In this document: positions 1 through 8,876 of the stretch, piece after piece
Position numbering within the stretch: position 1 is the first letter of the stretch
Layout: each line of letters opens with the position of its first letter
DNA from: Streptomyces fradiae
GTDB lineage: Bacteria > Actinomycetota > Actinomycetes > Streptomycetales > Streptomycetaceae
Direction of reading: 5' to 3'
Length of the DNA stretch: 64,000 nucleotides
Assembly (NCBI RefSeq): GCF_041270065.1
Contig: NZ_CP065958.1
Location: forward strand, 1,116,001 to 1,180,000
Position numbers and translations under genes: made by a program
The notes under the pieces: model-generated
Seen by the model: only the letters and a program-made list of their open reading frames with translations
The model's database searches: none
Told to the model about the DNA's origin: nothing

Positions 1-48
1 CGGCGTCCCCCACCGCGCACGGCGCCGCCGTCTCCTCTGCTCCCGCCC

Positions 49-1230
49 TCATCGCGCGCCCTCCCACCCCGCCCGAACCGGTGCGGCGTCGTGGGCCGCC
101 AGGAAGGCCGCCGTCGCGCGGGGCCAGGAGAACAGCTCCGCGCGGGTGCGGGCCGCGGCGCGGCGGGCGGGCTCCGGGTGGGTGAGGAGGGTGCGGATGG
201 CGCGGGCGAAGGAGGAGGGGTCGTCGGGGGCGGCGGCGCCGGCGTCGGCGATGACCTCCGGGAGGGCGGAAGAGGCGCTGCAGACGACGGGGGTGCCGCA
301 GGCGAGGGCTTCGAGGGCGGCGAGGCCGAAGGTCTCGGCCGGGCCGGGGGCCAGGCAGAGGTCGGCGGCGGCCTGGAGGTCGGCAAGGGCGTCACGGTCG
401 GCGACATGGCCGAGGAAGCGCACCGGAAGCCGCAGTTCCGTCACGCGGCGCTCCATCGCGCCCCGCAGCGGCCCGTCGCCCGCCACCACCAGCGCGGCCC
501 GCACCCCTTGGGCACGCAGTTCGGCGAGGGCCTCGACCGCGAGCAGCGGGCGCTTCTCGACCGAGAGGCGCGAGCACATCACGAGGAGGACCCGCTCCCC
601 CGCCGCGTACCGCTCGCGCGTCGCCGTGGTGCGGCGCTCGGGGCGGCAGTGCGCGAGGTCGACGCCGAGCGGGGCGCGGACGACATTGCGTGCTCCGATC
701 CGTACGAACTCCCGTTCCGCCCATTCCGTGGTGCAGACGATCCGCGAATAGGCCCACGCGGTACGGCGGTTGAGCCGGTCCGCGGCCCGCTCCGCGAACG
801 CGCCCGGCGCGCCCCAGGTGCGCAGCACCCCGTCGGCGGTCTCGTGGGAGACCATCACGGACGGCACCCGGGCGCGGCGCGCCCACTCGCCCGTCCAGCG
901 CAGGGTGGTGCGGTCGGAGACCTCCAGGCGGTCGGGGGCGAGCTCTTCCAGGAGACGGCGCAGGCCACGCCGGTCGGTGAGGACGCGGTAGCCGCCGGTG
1001 CCGGGGAGTTCGGGTCCCGGCAGGGTGATCACCCGGCCCTGGGCGGTGTCGACGTCGCTCGCGGTCTCGCCGGGGACGACGAGGACGGGGTCGTGGCCGG
1101 CGGCGCGGTAGCCGCGGCCGAGCCGGTCGAGGGCGGTGCGCAGGCCGCCGGAGGTGGGCGTGACGAAGTTGGCGAGGCGGACGATCCGCAGACCGCCACC
1201 GGAGTCCGCGCCCGCACTCACGCCGGGCAT
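49..1230 (-). CDS. GT4-family glycosyltransferase
   Basis: A two-domain GT-B glycosyltransferase of about 393 aa. The N-terminal half starts with a Rossmann strand and a Ser-Gly-Gly loop (FVTPTSGGLRTAL). The C-terminal half has the GT4 donor-binding part with SRLSVEKRPLLAVEAL and the EX7E signature (ETFGLAALE). The donor is probably a nucleotide sugar such as GDP-mannose, with a lipid or glycan acceptor, but neither can be read from the sequence. It lies 180 bp downstream of a second GT4 gene on the same strand and is probably cotranscribed. The start is uncertain. ATG at 1230 is used because it has GGGAG five bases upstream and the conserved domain begins about 15 residues later. ATG 1287 and GTG 1365 are in frame, and the 57-bp repeat there copies both the ATG and its ribosome site. 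Confidence 0.8.
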   Translation of the reverse strand: MPGVSAGADSGGGLRIVRLANFVTPTSGGLRTALDRLGRGYRAAGHDPVLVVPGETASDVDTAQGRVITLPGPELPGTGGYRVLTDRRGLRRLLEELAPDRLEVSDRTTLRWTGEWARRARVPSVMVSHETADGVLRTWGAPGAFAERAADRLNRRTAWAYSRIVCTTEWAEREFVRIGARNVVRAPLGVDLAHCRPERRTTATRERYAAGERVLLVMCSRLSVEKRPLLAVEALAELRAQGVRAALVVAGDGPLRGAMERRVTELRLPVRFLGHVADRDALADLQAAADLCLAPGPAETFGLAALEALACGTPVVCSASSALPEVIADAGAAAPDDPSSFARAIRTLLTHPEPARRAAARTRAELFSWPRATAAFLAAHDAAPVRAGWEGAR

Positions 1231-1365
1231 CGCGGTCTCCCGGACATCACCCGGACCACGCGGCACGCCCGCGCTCACGCCGGGCATCGCGGTCTCCCGG
1301 GCACCGCCCGGACCACGCGGCCCGTCGGCGTCCCGCCCCGCGCCGAGGCCGGCGCCAACGTTCAC
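1231..1365 (-). repeat. 57-bp tandem duplication at the start of the glycosyltransferase gene
   Basis: Two near-identical 57-bp units lie around 1200-1320, with matching ATG codons at 1230 and 1287. Each would encode ETAMPGVSAG followed by a Gly/Pro-rich linker. The period is a multiple of three, so the frame is kept. Each copy supplies its own GGGAG-N5-ATG, so either could initiate translation. The interval to GTG 1365 codes only for low-complexity Gly/Ala/Arg residues. Confidence 0.7.
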
Positions 1366-1409
1366 TCCCGCACCCGCGGTCCGCGTCCCCCGCCCATCGC
1401 CGCCCGCCC

Positions 1410-2537
1410 TCACGCCGCCACCGCCGTCCGCTCGCGCAGCACCTCCCGGTAGTGGCCGATCAGTTCGTCGCCGATCGCCTCCCAGGTGCGCCGTTCGACG
1501 GCGGTACGACCCGCCCTCCCGTACGCGGCGCGGAGCGCGGGCGCTGCGGCCAGGGAGGCGACGGCGGTGCGGAGCGCGTTCGGGTCGGAGGGCGGGACGA
1601 GGAGGCCGGTCGTGCCGTGGTCGACGAGGTCGAGGGGGCCGCCGACGGCGGGCGCGACCACCGGAACGCCGCTGGCCATGGCCTCCTGGACGGTCTGGCA
1701 GAAGGTCTCGTACGGCCCGGTGTGGGCGAACACGTCGAGCGAGGCGAAGATCCGCGCCAGGTCGGCCCCGGTGCGGCGGCCGAGGAAGACGGCGCCGGGC
1801 AGGGCGGCGCGCAGGCCCGGTTCGCTGGGGCCGTCGCCGACCACCACGACCCGTACGCCGGGCAGTCCGCACACCCCGGCAAGCAGGTCGACGCGCTTCT
1901 CGGGGGCGAGCCGGCCCACGTAGCCGACGATCGTCCCGCCGGCGGGGGCGAGTTCGCGGCGCAGGGTCTCGTCGCGCAGCTCCGGGCGGAAGCGCCTGGT
2001 GTCGACGCCGCGCCCCCACAGGCGTATCCGGCCGATGCCGTGCGCTTCCAGGTCCGCCACGGCGGCCGTGGAGGGGGCGAGGGTGCGGTCGGCGGCGCCG
2101 TGCACGGTGCGCAGCCGGCGCCAGGCGGCGGACTCGCCGGCGCCCATGTAGGTGCGGGCGTAGCCGGCCAGGTCGGTCTGGTAGACGGCGACGGCGGGCA
2201 GGCCGAGCCGGGTCGCGGCGGTCATGCCGCGCACGCCGAGGACGAAGGGGCTGGCCAGGTGGACGAGGTCGGCCCGGTGCGCGGCGATGGCGGCGGCCAC
2301 GCGGCGGCTGGGCAGGGCGACCCTTACCTGGGGGTAGCCGGGCAGCGGCAGGGAGGGGACGCGGACGACGGGACAGGGCGCGTCGGCGTCCGTTCCGGGG
2401 GCGGATGCGGGGACCGCGGGGGCGACCACGAGGGGGTCGTGGCCGCGGCGGACGAGGTGGCGGGCGGTCTGCAGGGCCGTGTGGGCCACGCCGTTGACAT
2501 CGGGCGGGAAGGACTCGGTGACGATGACGACACGCAT
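1410..2537 (-). CDS. GT4-family glycosyltransferase, MgtA/PimB-like mannosyltransferase
   Basis: A 375-aa GT-B enzyme. It begins MRVVIVTESFPPDVNGVA, the usual N-terminal strand and loop of GDP-mannose-dependent GT4 enzymes acting on lipids or lipoglycans. The C-terminal half shows GYVGRLAPEKRVDLL and an EX7E motif (ETFCQTVQE) followed by AMASGVPVVAP. The length is normal for the family. The mycobacterial relatives MgtA and PimB' transfer mannose to membrane glycolipids. A similar role in phospho- or glycolipid mannosylation is inferred from sequence style only. It is upstream of, and on the same strand as, the second GT4 gene. Confidence 0.85.
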   Translation of the reverse strand: MRVVIVTESFPPDVNGVAHTALQTARHLVRRGHDPLVVAPAVPASAPGTDADAPCPVVRVPSLPLPGYPQVRVALPSRRVAAAIAAHRADLVHLASPFVLGVRGMTAATRLGLPAVAVYQTDLAGYARTYMGAGESAAWRRLRTVHGAADRTLAPSTAAVADLEAHGIGRIRLWGRGVDTRRFRPELRDETLRRELAPAGGTIVGYVGRLAPEKRVDLLAGVCGLPGVRVVVVGDGPSEPGLRAALPGAVFLGRRTGADLARIFASLDVFAHTGPYETFCQTVQEAMASGVPVVAPAVGGPLDLVDHGTTGLLVPPSDPNALRTAVASLAAAPALRAAYGRAGRTAVERRTWEAIGDELIGHYREVLRERTAVAA

Positions 2538-2901
2538 ACCCGTGTTGTCGTCGGACCCGGCGTGTCCCCGTCAAAGTGGATCTGGACGGCCGGAAAACGT
2601 CCCATGAGCGTTTTCCCCGCCGGGTCGGTCGGGCGGGCCCGGCGCCCGCGCGGCCCCTGCGCCCGGCACGTACCGCCGGCGCGCACGCCTGCGCGTACCG
2701 CCGACCGGCACCGGCCCGAGGCCGCGCCGGCCCGGCGGCCCGCTGCCTTGTCGGCTCAGCAGCTCGGGCGGCTCAGCAGCTCAGCGGCCCGGAACGTCCG
2801 CGCGCCCCTGCGCCCGGCCGCCGGCCGCCCGCCGCCCGCACGCACGACGGGGGCGGCCCTCACCGGCCACCCCCGTCGTACTCGTCCCGTACCTCAGGTC
2901 C
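2538..2901. other. 364-bp intergenic region between glycosyltransferase and HEAT-repeat genes
   Basis: Very GC-rich and without a convincing gene. It holds a 14-bp direct repeat CGGCTCAGCAGCTC at 2752-2765 and 2769-2782, only 17 bp apart. A weak TTGACG-type -35 element reads on the minus strand near 2575, but I see no good -10 partner. It probably contains the glycosyltransferase promoter and the end of the HEAT-repeat transcript. Confidence 0.4.
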
Positions 2902-4323
2902 TCAGACCTGCAGGTCGAGGTCCGGTCCTATCCGGTTGCGCACCGCCGTCTGGACCTCCGCCTCCTCGGCGGGGTCGGCGGCGAGCCGGCGCAGCCGTTC
3001 GGCGACGCGCGCGTCGCCGGTCGCGGCGTGCTGGGCGGCGACCTCGCGGGTGGTCTCCTCACAGTCCCAGAGGCACTCGACGGCGAAGCCGGTGGGGAAG
3101 CCGGCGTCGGTGGCGGCGAGGGCCTGGGCGGTGCGGCCGCGCAGCTGGGAGGAGGAGGTCTCCCGGTAGACGTGGCGCAGCACGGGGGCGGCGCACACGA
3201 TGCCGAGGCGGCCGGCGCCGTCGACCAGGGGGTAGAGGGCGGGCGCGTCGGGGCCCTGGGAGCGCACGGTCTCGCGGAGGGCGCCGAGGACGAGGGGGGA
3301 GTCCTCGGAGCCGCCGCGGCAGGCGAGCGTCCCGGCGGCGGCGGCGCCGAGCTCGTCGGGGCGGTGGATCCAGCCGCGGGCGCGGTCGACGGCGGCCTCG
3401 CCGCACATCCGGCCGTACGCGGCGACGGCGGCGTCCGCGACGGTGCGGGAGCCGTCGCCGACGGCGAGTTCGACGAGGTCGAGGACGGCGGGGTCCTGCG
3501 CCTCGGCGAGGTAGTGCAGGGCGGCGCAGCGGGCGCCGTCCGGGCCGCTGCGGGCAGCGTCGAGGATCGTCTCGCGGTCCTCGGGTCCGGCGACGGCGAC
3601 CAGGCAGCGGGCGGCGGGCCCGTGCAGTTCGGCGCCGCGCTCGTGGCCCTCCTGGGCCCAGTCGAGGACGGCCCGCACGCTCCAGCCGGGCCGGGGGCCG
3701 GCCGGGCTGAGCTGGCGCTGCCAGCGGTCGAAGGAGCCCTGCTCGCGGGCGGCCGTGATGCGGGCGCCGACGGCGGGCCGCGGGTCCTCGGCCCACAGGC
3801 GCCAGGGCCGGGGCTCGTAGGCGTCGCGGACGGTGGCGGCCAGCTCGGCCTCGCCCTCGGGGGTGGCCGGGAAGCGGGCGAGCACGGGTTCGGCGAGGGC
3901 GCGCAGGCCCGCGTCGTCGTCGCGCAGCGCGAGCTCGTCCAGGGCCCAGGCCCAGTTGGCGCCGCCCGCCGCGTACCGCCGGAGCAGTGCGAGGGCGTCC
4001 CGGCGTCCGTAGGACGCGAGGTGGCCGAGGACGGCGAGCGCGAGCCCGGTCCGGGACTCCTCGGTGTCGAGGTGGTCCTCGGCTCCGAAGAGGTGCGCCT
4101 CGATCTCCTCAAGACCTCCGTGGAGGTCCAGGTAGAGCCGGGCGTAGTAGAGGGAGCGGTTCTCGACCCGCCAGTCGTGGCGGGGGTCGTCGAGCACGCA
4201 GTGGTTGAGGGCCGCGAGGGCCTCGGCGCGTGGCGCGGCGAGCGCGTGGAGGGTGCCGTCGCCGCGGCCCCTCTGCAGCAGACCGAGCAAGGTGCCGCTC
4301 GGCGCTATGACTGGATCGAACAT
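2902..4323 (-). CDS. HEAT-repeat protein
   Basis: A 473-aa, all-helical, Ala/Leu/Arg-rich protein without signal peptide or membrane segment. From about residue 60 onward it consists of degenerate HEAT-like helical pairs, for example GPEDRETILDAARSGPDGARCAALHYLAEAQDPAVLDLVELAVGD split over two repeats. Such scaffolds bind proteins, and no enzymatic motif is visible. The start is the ATG at 4323, giving MFDPVIAPSG. The ankyrin gene follows upstream on the same strand after 231 bp, so two repeat-scaffold proteins are neighbours. Function unknown. Confidence 0.8.
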   Translation of the reverse strand: MFDPVIAPSGTLLGLLQRGRGDGTLHALAAPRAEALAALNHCVLDDPRHDWRVENRSLYYARLYLDLHGGLEEIEAHLFGAEDHLDTEESRTGLALAVLGHLASYGRRDALALLRRYAAGGANWAWALDELALRDDDAGLRALAEPVLARFPATPEGEAELAATVRDAYEPRPWRLWAEDPRPAVGARITAAREQGSFDRWQRQLSPAGPRPGWSVRAVLDWAQEGHERGAELHGPAARCLVAVAGPEDRETILDAARSGPDGARCAALHYLAEAQDPAVLDLVELAVGDGSRTVADAAVAAYGRMCGEAAVDRARGWIHRPDELGAAAAGTLACRGGSEDSPLVLGALRETVRSQGPDAPALYPLVDGAGRLGIVCAAPVLRHVYRETSSSQLRGRTAQALAATDAGFPTGFAVECLWDCEETTREVAAQHAATGDARVAERLRRLAADPAEEAEVQTAVRNRIGPDLDLQV

Positions 4324-4554
4324 GGAAGACGCCTCACATCAAGCTGTCGACACGACCGGGGGGATTCCCGGGATGAACCGGGGCAGGCTGTTCGCCTAGG
4401 CCGTGCGGCAACATGTCGGGCCGCCCGTCGTCCTGCGCTTGCCAGTGACCATCTTCCTCTGCCTCTCGTCGGTGGCCCCCTGCGGGCCCGACGTCATGAT
4501 GACCCACCCATTTCGCCACCGCGACCACATTTACGGCGCCGTCTCACCTGGGGT

Positions 4555-5001
4555 TCAGCCCTCGTTCACCGATCCGGAGAAGAGCTCCAGGAGTTCCGTC
4601 TTCCCAAACATCCGCGCGGTATCCACAGCGGACGGAGTTCCTGCTTCCGGATTCGCGCCGCCGGCGAGCAGGGCGCGGATCACGGCGTCCTCGCCCTTGA
4701 AGACGGCTCCGGCCAGCGGGGTCTGGCCGCGGTCGTTGGCGCGGTCGGCGTCGGCGCCGCGGGCGAGCAGGGCGGTGACGGCCTCGGCGTGCCCGTGGTA
4801 GGCGGCGAGCATGACGAGCGAGTCGCCCTTCTCGTTGCAGAGGTTCGCCGGGACGCCCGCGTCGAGGTAGGCGGCGAGGGTCGCCGCGTCGCCCGTCCTG
4901 GCCAGGTCGAAGACCTTGCCGGCCAGTTCGACGACCTCGGGGTCCGGGGTCTCGTGCCCGCTCGGCTGCCCGCTTGGCTGCCCGCTCAGCTGCTCGCTCA
5001 T
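4555..5001 (-). CDS. Ankyrin-repeat protein
   Basis: A 148-aa cytoplasmic protein with three to four ankyrin repeats from about residue 25. They include GDAATLAAYLDAGVPANLCNE, GDSLVMLAAYHGHAEAVTALL, GQTPLAGAVFKGEDAVIRALL and a shorter last one (TARMFGKTELLELF). The N-terminus is a short SGQP repeat tail. ATG 5001 is chosen because GGAG precedes it at a suitable distance. An upstream extension would run through a 29-bp tandem repeat of low complexity. It is likely a protein-binding module, with the partner unknown. Confidence 0.85.
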   Translation of the reverse strand: MSEQLSGQPSGQPSGHETPDPEVVELAGKVFDLARTGDAATLAAYLDAGVPANLCNEKGDSLVMLAAYHGHAEAVTALLARGADADRANDRGQTPLAGAVFKGEDAVIRALLAGGANPEAGTPSAVDTARMFGKTELLELFSGSVNEG

Positions 5002-5356
5002 GGTGGTGCCTGCCTCTCCTTGCCTCGGCCCGTCCCGCACGACGCGCCCTGCCTCGGCCCGTCCTGCACGACGTGCCCGACCACGCACGGCGACGGCGGC
5101 CGTACGAGTGAATCGACAGGGTACTGCCCGCCGGAGCACATGAGGGGCCCCGTCCGCGGCAAGGATGATCGCGGTCCGCCCCCGGACCGGTGCACTACCT
5201 CAGCGCGCGCGTTTCGCCACCCGGAGGGGCACCCGGCGTCGGCCGGTCAAGTGAAAACGCCCGGGATTCACCCGTATGCACCTTTAGTCACATAGATACT
5301 TGCTGTGAACCTGGAAGGACTCAAGGTGACTGTCCCCTCAACCAGGAGAACACCTC
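5002..5356. other. 355-bp divergent intergenic region with a 29-bp tandem repeat
   Basis: This region lies between the ankyrin gene (minus) and the small membrane protein gene (plus). Two 29-bp units that differ at two positions lie at 5021-5049 and 5050-5078. A 7-bp inverted repeat, CGGTCCG-CCCC-CGGACCG, is at 5172-5189. The right end is less GC-rich, and TAGATA at 5293-5298 could be a -10 for the plus-strand genes, but no good -35 is visible. No gene is supported here. Confidence 0.5.
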
Positions 5357-5551
5357 ATGATCCTGTCCATCTCAGGCGTGGTCCTGCTCGGCATCATCTG
5401 CTTCCTGTTCTTCAAGAAGGACGGGCTCAAGGCCTCGCACGCGCTCGTCTGCGCGCTCTTCGGCTTCTATCTCGCCGGCACCGCGATCGCCCCCAGCATC
5501 ACCGCCGGCGGCCAGAGCCTCGCCAGTCTCTTGGGCGGGATCAAGTTCTGA
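5357..5551 (+). CDS. Small two-helix membrane protein
   Basis: A 64-aa protein with two hydrophobic helices (residues 1-19, ISGVVLLGIICFLFF, and about 30-47, VCALFGFYLAGTAIAP) separated by a short Lys-rich loop (KKDGLKAS). ATG 5357 has AGGAG eight bases upstream. The FtsK-like ATPase gene starts 43 bp downstream with its own AGGAG, so the two are probably an operon and may form a membrane complex. The arrangement is reminiscent of small Spd/Tra membrane proteins beside DNA translocases, but no transfer function can be shown. Confidence 0.75.
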   Translation: MILSISGVVLLGIICFLFFKKDGLKASHALVCALFGFYLAGTAIAPSITAGGQSLASLLGGIKF

Positions 5552-5594
5552 CGTCCCCCAGCCCCTCCCACCTCCACCCCTTCAGGAGTACGAC

Positions 5595-7289
5595 GTGGCC
5601 CGGCGCCCACTCCCCCGCATTCTGAGCAGCGGCAGCGCACAGCTCGCGCGCAGCCGAGAGATCGCGCGAACGGCCGCCGACAGCGCCACCGACGTGCTCC
5701 ATCCGCTGATCACCCTCTCGCGTGGTCTGCGGAAGCTGGCCGCGACCGCGCGCGCCAAGTGGGCCGCGACCCCCAAGGAGCGGCGCGGTCCCACGCTGTT
5801 CCTGGTCGCGGCCTGCGTCCTGGTCGTCGCCCTCGTGCCGTACGGTCCGCTGCTCGCCCTCGTGGCGCTGATGGGCGCGGCCGCCTGGCAGGGACGTGAG
5901 CGCCCGGTCGTCAAGACCGGGCCGGACGACGCCGAGATCGCCCGGCTCAAGGGGCTCTACGAGGCCCTGGTGCCGTATCTGTCCCACCCGGAGGACCCCG
6001 AGCCGCTGTTCGCCCACGGCGGCGACTGGGCCGCCGTCTTCGGCGACCACGCCTTCGACGAGGACGGCCGGATCACCCGGCTGCGGATCTCCTACCCCCC
6101 TTACTTCACCGACGGCGAGCCGGCCGCCCGGGCCCGGATCGAGCAGCTGCTGCACGCCAAGTCGGGCCGGGGCCGCGAGTACCTCTTCGACTGGGACGAG
6201 GAGGGCAACCGGCTCACCATGCGCGTGCTGTCCCCGCTGCCCACCACGATCGCCGCCCAGCGCTTCGTGACGGTGCCGGGCGAGACGGTGCTCGGCTTCA
6301 CCGACGCCGACGCGGTGCAGCGCACCGTGCCGGTGCGCGCCTCCGACGGCACCGAGGACGCCCCGGCCGTGGTGTGGCGCACCGGCCCCCGGTCCACCGA
6401 GCCGCACCTCCTCGCCGTCGGCCAGCCGGGCAGCGGCACCAGCTCCCTGCTGCGCTCGATCGCCCTCCAGGCGCTGCCGCACGGCGACGTCCTGGTGATC
6501 GAGGGCAGCGGCACCGGCGAGTACGCGTGCCTGGTCGGCCGGGACGGCGTGCTCGCCGTCGAATGCGGCCTGGCCGGCGCCCTGGCCAGCCTGGAGTGGG
6601 CCGCGCACGAGACCGAGCGGCGGCTGATCGCCGCGAACCGGGCCCGGCAGGCCGGTCAGCCGGCGCCCGAGGACACCCGCCGGCCGCTGTGGCTGCTGCT
6701 CGACCGGCCCAGCGTGCTCGGCCACCTGGCCGCCGCCGACGGCCGCCCCGATCCGCAGGACCTGCTCCAGGTGCCGCTGCGGCACGGCCGGGCCGCGTCG
6801 GTGACGGTCGTGGTCGCGGAGCAGTTCGACAGCGTGGAGGGGCTCGGCGAGACGGTACGGACGCACACCCGCGCCCGGATCGTGCTCGGGCCCGCCGCGC
6901 CGGACCAGGTCGCCGCGGTCCTGGGCACCGCCCCGCACACCACCCCGGTCCCGGACGTCCCGCCCGGCCGGGGATACGCCCGGCTCGGCGCCGGCCCGGT
7001 GCTGCGCCTGCAGGTGCCGGCGACCCCCGATCCGTACGACGACGCGACGAGCGAGGCGCACCGCCGGGCGGTCCTGGAGCTGCTGCCGGAGCGCCGTACG
7101 GCGACGGTCGCGGCGGTCGCTGCGGTCGAGACGGTGCCGGGCTCGGCTCCCGAGCCCGACCTGACGACGCAACTGGCGACGCACCCGGAGACGCAGCTGG
7201 ACACCCACCTGGACACGGACACGGCGCCGACCGTGCGCAAGGAGCCGGGCACCGCGGCGTTCCCCTCCCCCGTGCCGGCGGAGGGCTGA
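5595..7289 (+). CDS. FtsK/TraB-like membrane ATPase with degenerate Walker A
   Basis: A 564-aa protein starting at GTG 5595, with AGGAG at 5584. About residues 55-90 form two membrane helices (FLVAACVLVVALVPYGPLLALVALMGAAAW). The rest is a cytoplasmic FtsK/HerA-type fold. At about residue 275 the P-loop reads VGQPGSGTSSLLRS, where the invariant Lys of GxxGxGK[S/T] is Thr. The Walker B-like strand is LWLLLDRP. Such changes suggest weak or no ATP hydrolysis, so it may be a structural partner of a true translocase. The C-terminal 60 residues are a low-complexity tail. A hairpin at 7311-7348 ends the unit. It is not next to integrase or replication genes, so I do not call it a mobile element. Confidence 0.75.
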   Translation: MARRPLPRILSSGSAQLARSREIARTAADSATDVLHPLITLSRGLRKLAATARAKWAATPKERRGPTLFLVAACVLVVALVPYGPLLALVALMGAAAWQGRERPVVKTGPDDAEIARLKGLYEALVPYLSHPEDPEPLFAHGGDWAAVFGDHAFDEDGRITRLRISYPPYFTDGEPAARARIEQLLHAKSGRGREYLFDWDEEGNRLTMRVLSPLPTTIAAQRFVTVPGETVLGFTDADAVQRTVPVRASDGTEDAPAVVWRTGPRSTEPHLLAVGQPGSGTSSLLRSIALQALPHGDVLVIEGSGTGEYACLVGRDGVLAVECGLAGALASLEWAAHETERRLIAANRARQAGQPAPEDTRRPLWLLLDRPSVLGHLAAADGRPDPQDLLQVPLRHGRAASVTVVVAEQFDSVEGLGETVRTHTRARIVLGPAAPDQVAAVLGTAPHTTPVPDVPPGRGYARLGAGPVLRLQVPATPDPYDDATSEAHRRAVLELLPERRTATVAAVAAVETVPGSAPEPDLTTQLATHPETQLDTHLDTDTAPTVRKEPGTAAFPSPVPAEG

Positions 7290-7310
7290 GCAGCCGTCAC
7301 AGGTACGCGA

Positions 7311-7348
7311 AGAGGGCGGCCGCACCCACCGGGGTGCGGCCGCCCTCT
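7311..7348. terminator. Bidirectional hairpin terminator between ftsK-like and mocR genes
   Basis: A perfect 17-bp inverted repeat, AGAGGGCGGCCGCACCC, with a 4-nt loop (7328-7331). It lies between two convergent genes, 22 bp after the plus-strand stop and 26 bp after the minus-strand stop, so it can end both transcripts. Confidence 0.85.
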
Positions 7349-7373
7349 GCTGTCCGGGGATCTGTCCGGGGCC

Positions 7374-8876
7374 CTAGGCCACGAAGGACCGCGGGCCGGC
7401 CTCGCCGCCCGTGCCCGCGCCGGACTCGACCAGGCGGGCGGCGGCGGCGAGCCGGACGGCGGCCTCCTCGGCGACCGGGCCGCCGACGGTGAAGGGCAGC
7501 CGGACGTAGCCCTCGAAGGCGCCGTCCACGCCGAAGCGCGGGCCCGAGGGCACCCGGACGCCGACCCGTTCGCCGACCTCCGCGAGCCGCGAGCCGGACA
7601 GGCCGCCGGTGCGCACCCAGAGGGTGAGCCCGCCGCGCGGGACCTCGAACTCCCAGTCGGGCAGCTCCTTGCGGACGGCCGCCACGAGCGCGTCGCGGTT
7701 CTCCCGGGCCTGGGCGCGGCGCAGGCCGACGGCCTCCTCCCAGCCGCCGGTGCGCATCAGCCAGTTGACGCCCAGCTGCTCCAGGACCGGGGTGCCGAGG
7801 TCGGCGTAGGCGCGGGCGGCGACCAGGGAGCGGATGACGTCGGGCGCGGCCCGCACCCAGCCGATCCGCATGCCCGCCCAGAAGGCCTTGCTGGCGGAGC
7901 CGACGGTGAGGACGGTGGCGCCGGCCGGGTCGAAGGCGCAGACCCGCCGGGGCATGTCCAGGTCCTCGTCGAGGAAGAGCTCGGTCATCGTCTCGTCGAC
8001 CACGAGCACAGTGCCGGCCGAGCGGGCGGCCTCGACGAGCTGCCGGCGCTGGTCCTCGTCGGCGAGGGCGCCGGTGGGGTTGTGGAAGTCGGCGACGACG
8101 TACGCGAGGCGCGGCGCGGCGTCGCGCAGCACCTGGCGCCAGCGGGGCAGGTCCCAGCCGCCGAGGCCCTCGGCCATGGCGACGGGCACGAGCCGGGCGC
8201 CGGCCTCGCGCATCAGCTGGAGGATGTTGGCGTACGAGGGGGACTCGACGGCGATCCGTTCGCCGCGCCCGGCGAAGAGGTGGCAGATCGCGTCGATGGC
8301 GCCCATCGCGCCGGTGGTGACCATGATCTGCTCGGGCATGGTGGGGATGCCGCGCTCGGTGTAGCGGTCGGCGAGCATCTGGCGCAGCGCGGGCAGCCCG
8401 GCCGGGTAGTCCCCGTGGGTGTGGGCGTACGGCGGCAGCTCCTCCAGGGCGCCCTGGATGGCGCGGGTGAGCCAGGGCTCGGGCGCGGGCAGCGCGGCGC
8501 AGCCGAGGTCGATCATGGAGCCGAGGGACTCCGGCGGCAGCGGCTCCAGACCGCGGGCGGGCAGCGGGTTGCCGGCCGGGACGGCGGTCCAGCTGCCGGC
8601 GCCGCGCCGGGACTCCAGGAAGCCCTCGGTGCGCAGCGCCTCGTAGGCGGCGGCGACGGTGGTGCGGCTGACGGTGAGGGCGAGGGCCAGTTCGCGTTCG
8701 GCGGGCAGCCTGGCGGCGACCGGGACCCGGCCCTCCAGGACCAGCAGCCGGATGCCGTCGGCGAGGGCGCGGTAGGCGGGCGGCTTGCGGGTGCCGGGGG
8801 CGGCGGGCCGGGGCTGCTGGGCCTGCAGTTGCCGGGCGAGCTGGGCCGGCCCCACGGCCGAGGTCCACTGGGCCAT
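7374..8876 (-). CDS. MocR-family regulator (GntR domain fused to aminotransferase-like domain)
   Basis: A 500-aa fusion. Residues about 35-105 are a GntR winged helix (LADGIRLLVLEGRVPVAARLPAERELALALTVSRTTVAAAYEALRTEG in pieces). Residues about 130-490 are a fold-type I PLP aminotransferase domain with the Schiff-base lysine region TVGSASKAFWAGMRIGW and the substrate-side ADFHNPTG. In this family the second domain usually senses PLP or an amino compound and does not transaminate. It is divergent from a YczE-type membrane protein gene, as in the Bacillus ycxD-yczE pair, so it probably controls that gene and itself. Two AAAGTGGACTG-like elements lie in the shared promoter region. ATG 8876 is chosen by domain position. 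Confidence 0.9.
   Translation of the reverse strand: MAQWTSAVGPAQLARQLQAQQPRPAAPGTRKPPAYRALADGIRLLVLEGRVPVAARLPAERELALALTVSRTTVAAAYEALRTEGFLESRRGAGSWTAVPAGNPLPARGLEPLPPESLGSMIDLGCAALPAPEPWLTRAIQGALEELPPYAHTHGDYPAGLPALRQMLADRYTERGIPTMPEQIMVTTGAMGAIDAICHLFAGRGERIAVESPSYANILQLMREAGARLVPVAMAEGLGGWDLPRWRQVLRDAAPRLAYVVADFHNPTGALADEDQRRQLVEAARSAGTVLVVDETMTELFLDEDLDMPRRVCAFDPAGATVLTVGSASKAFWAGMRIGWVRAAPDVIRSLVAARAYADLGTPVLEQLGVNWLMRTGGWEEAVGLRRAQARENRDALVAAVRKELPDWEFEVPRGGLTLWVRTGGLSGSRLAEVGERVGVRVPSGPRFGVDGAFEGYVRLPFTVGGPVAEEAAVRLAAAARLVESGAGTGGEAGPRSFVA

Noticed and set aside
1231..2574. Extension of the first glycosyltransferase frame back to 2574
   Set aside because: The extra 400 residues are Arg/Pro-rich frame noise lying over the second glycosyltransferase gene.
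5357..7289. Integrated plasmid or conjugative element suggested by the FtsK/TraB-like gene
   Set aside because: No integrase, replication gene, attachment site or tRNA is visible, and neighbours are ordinary core genes.
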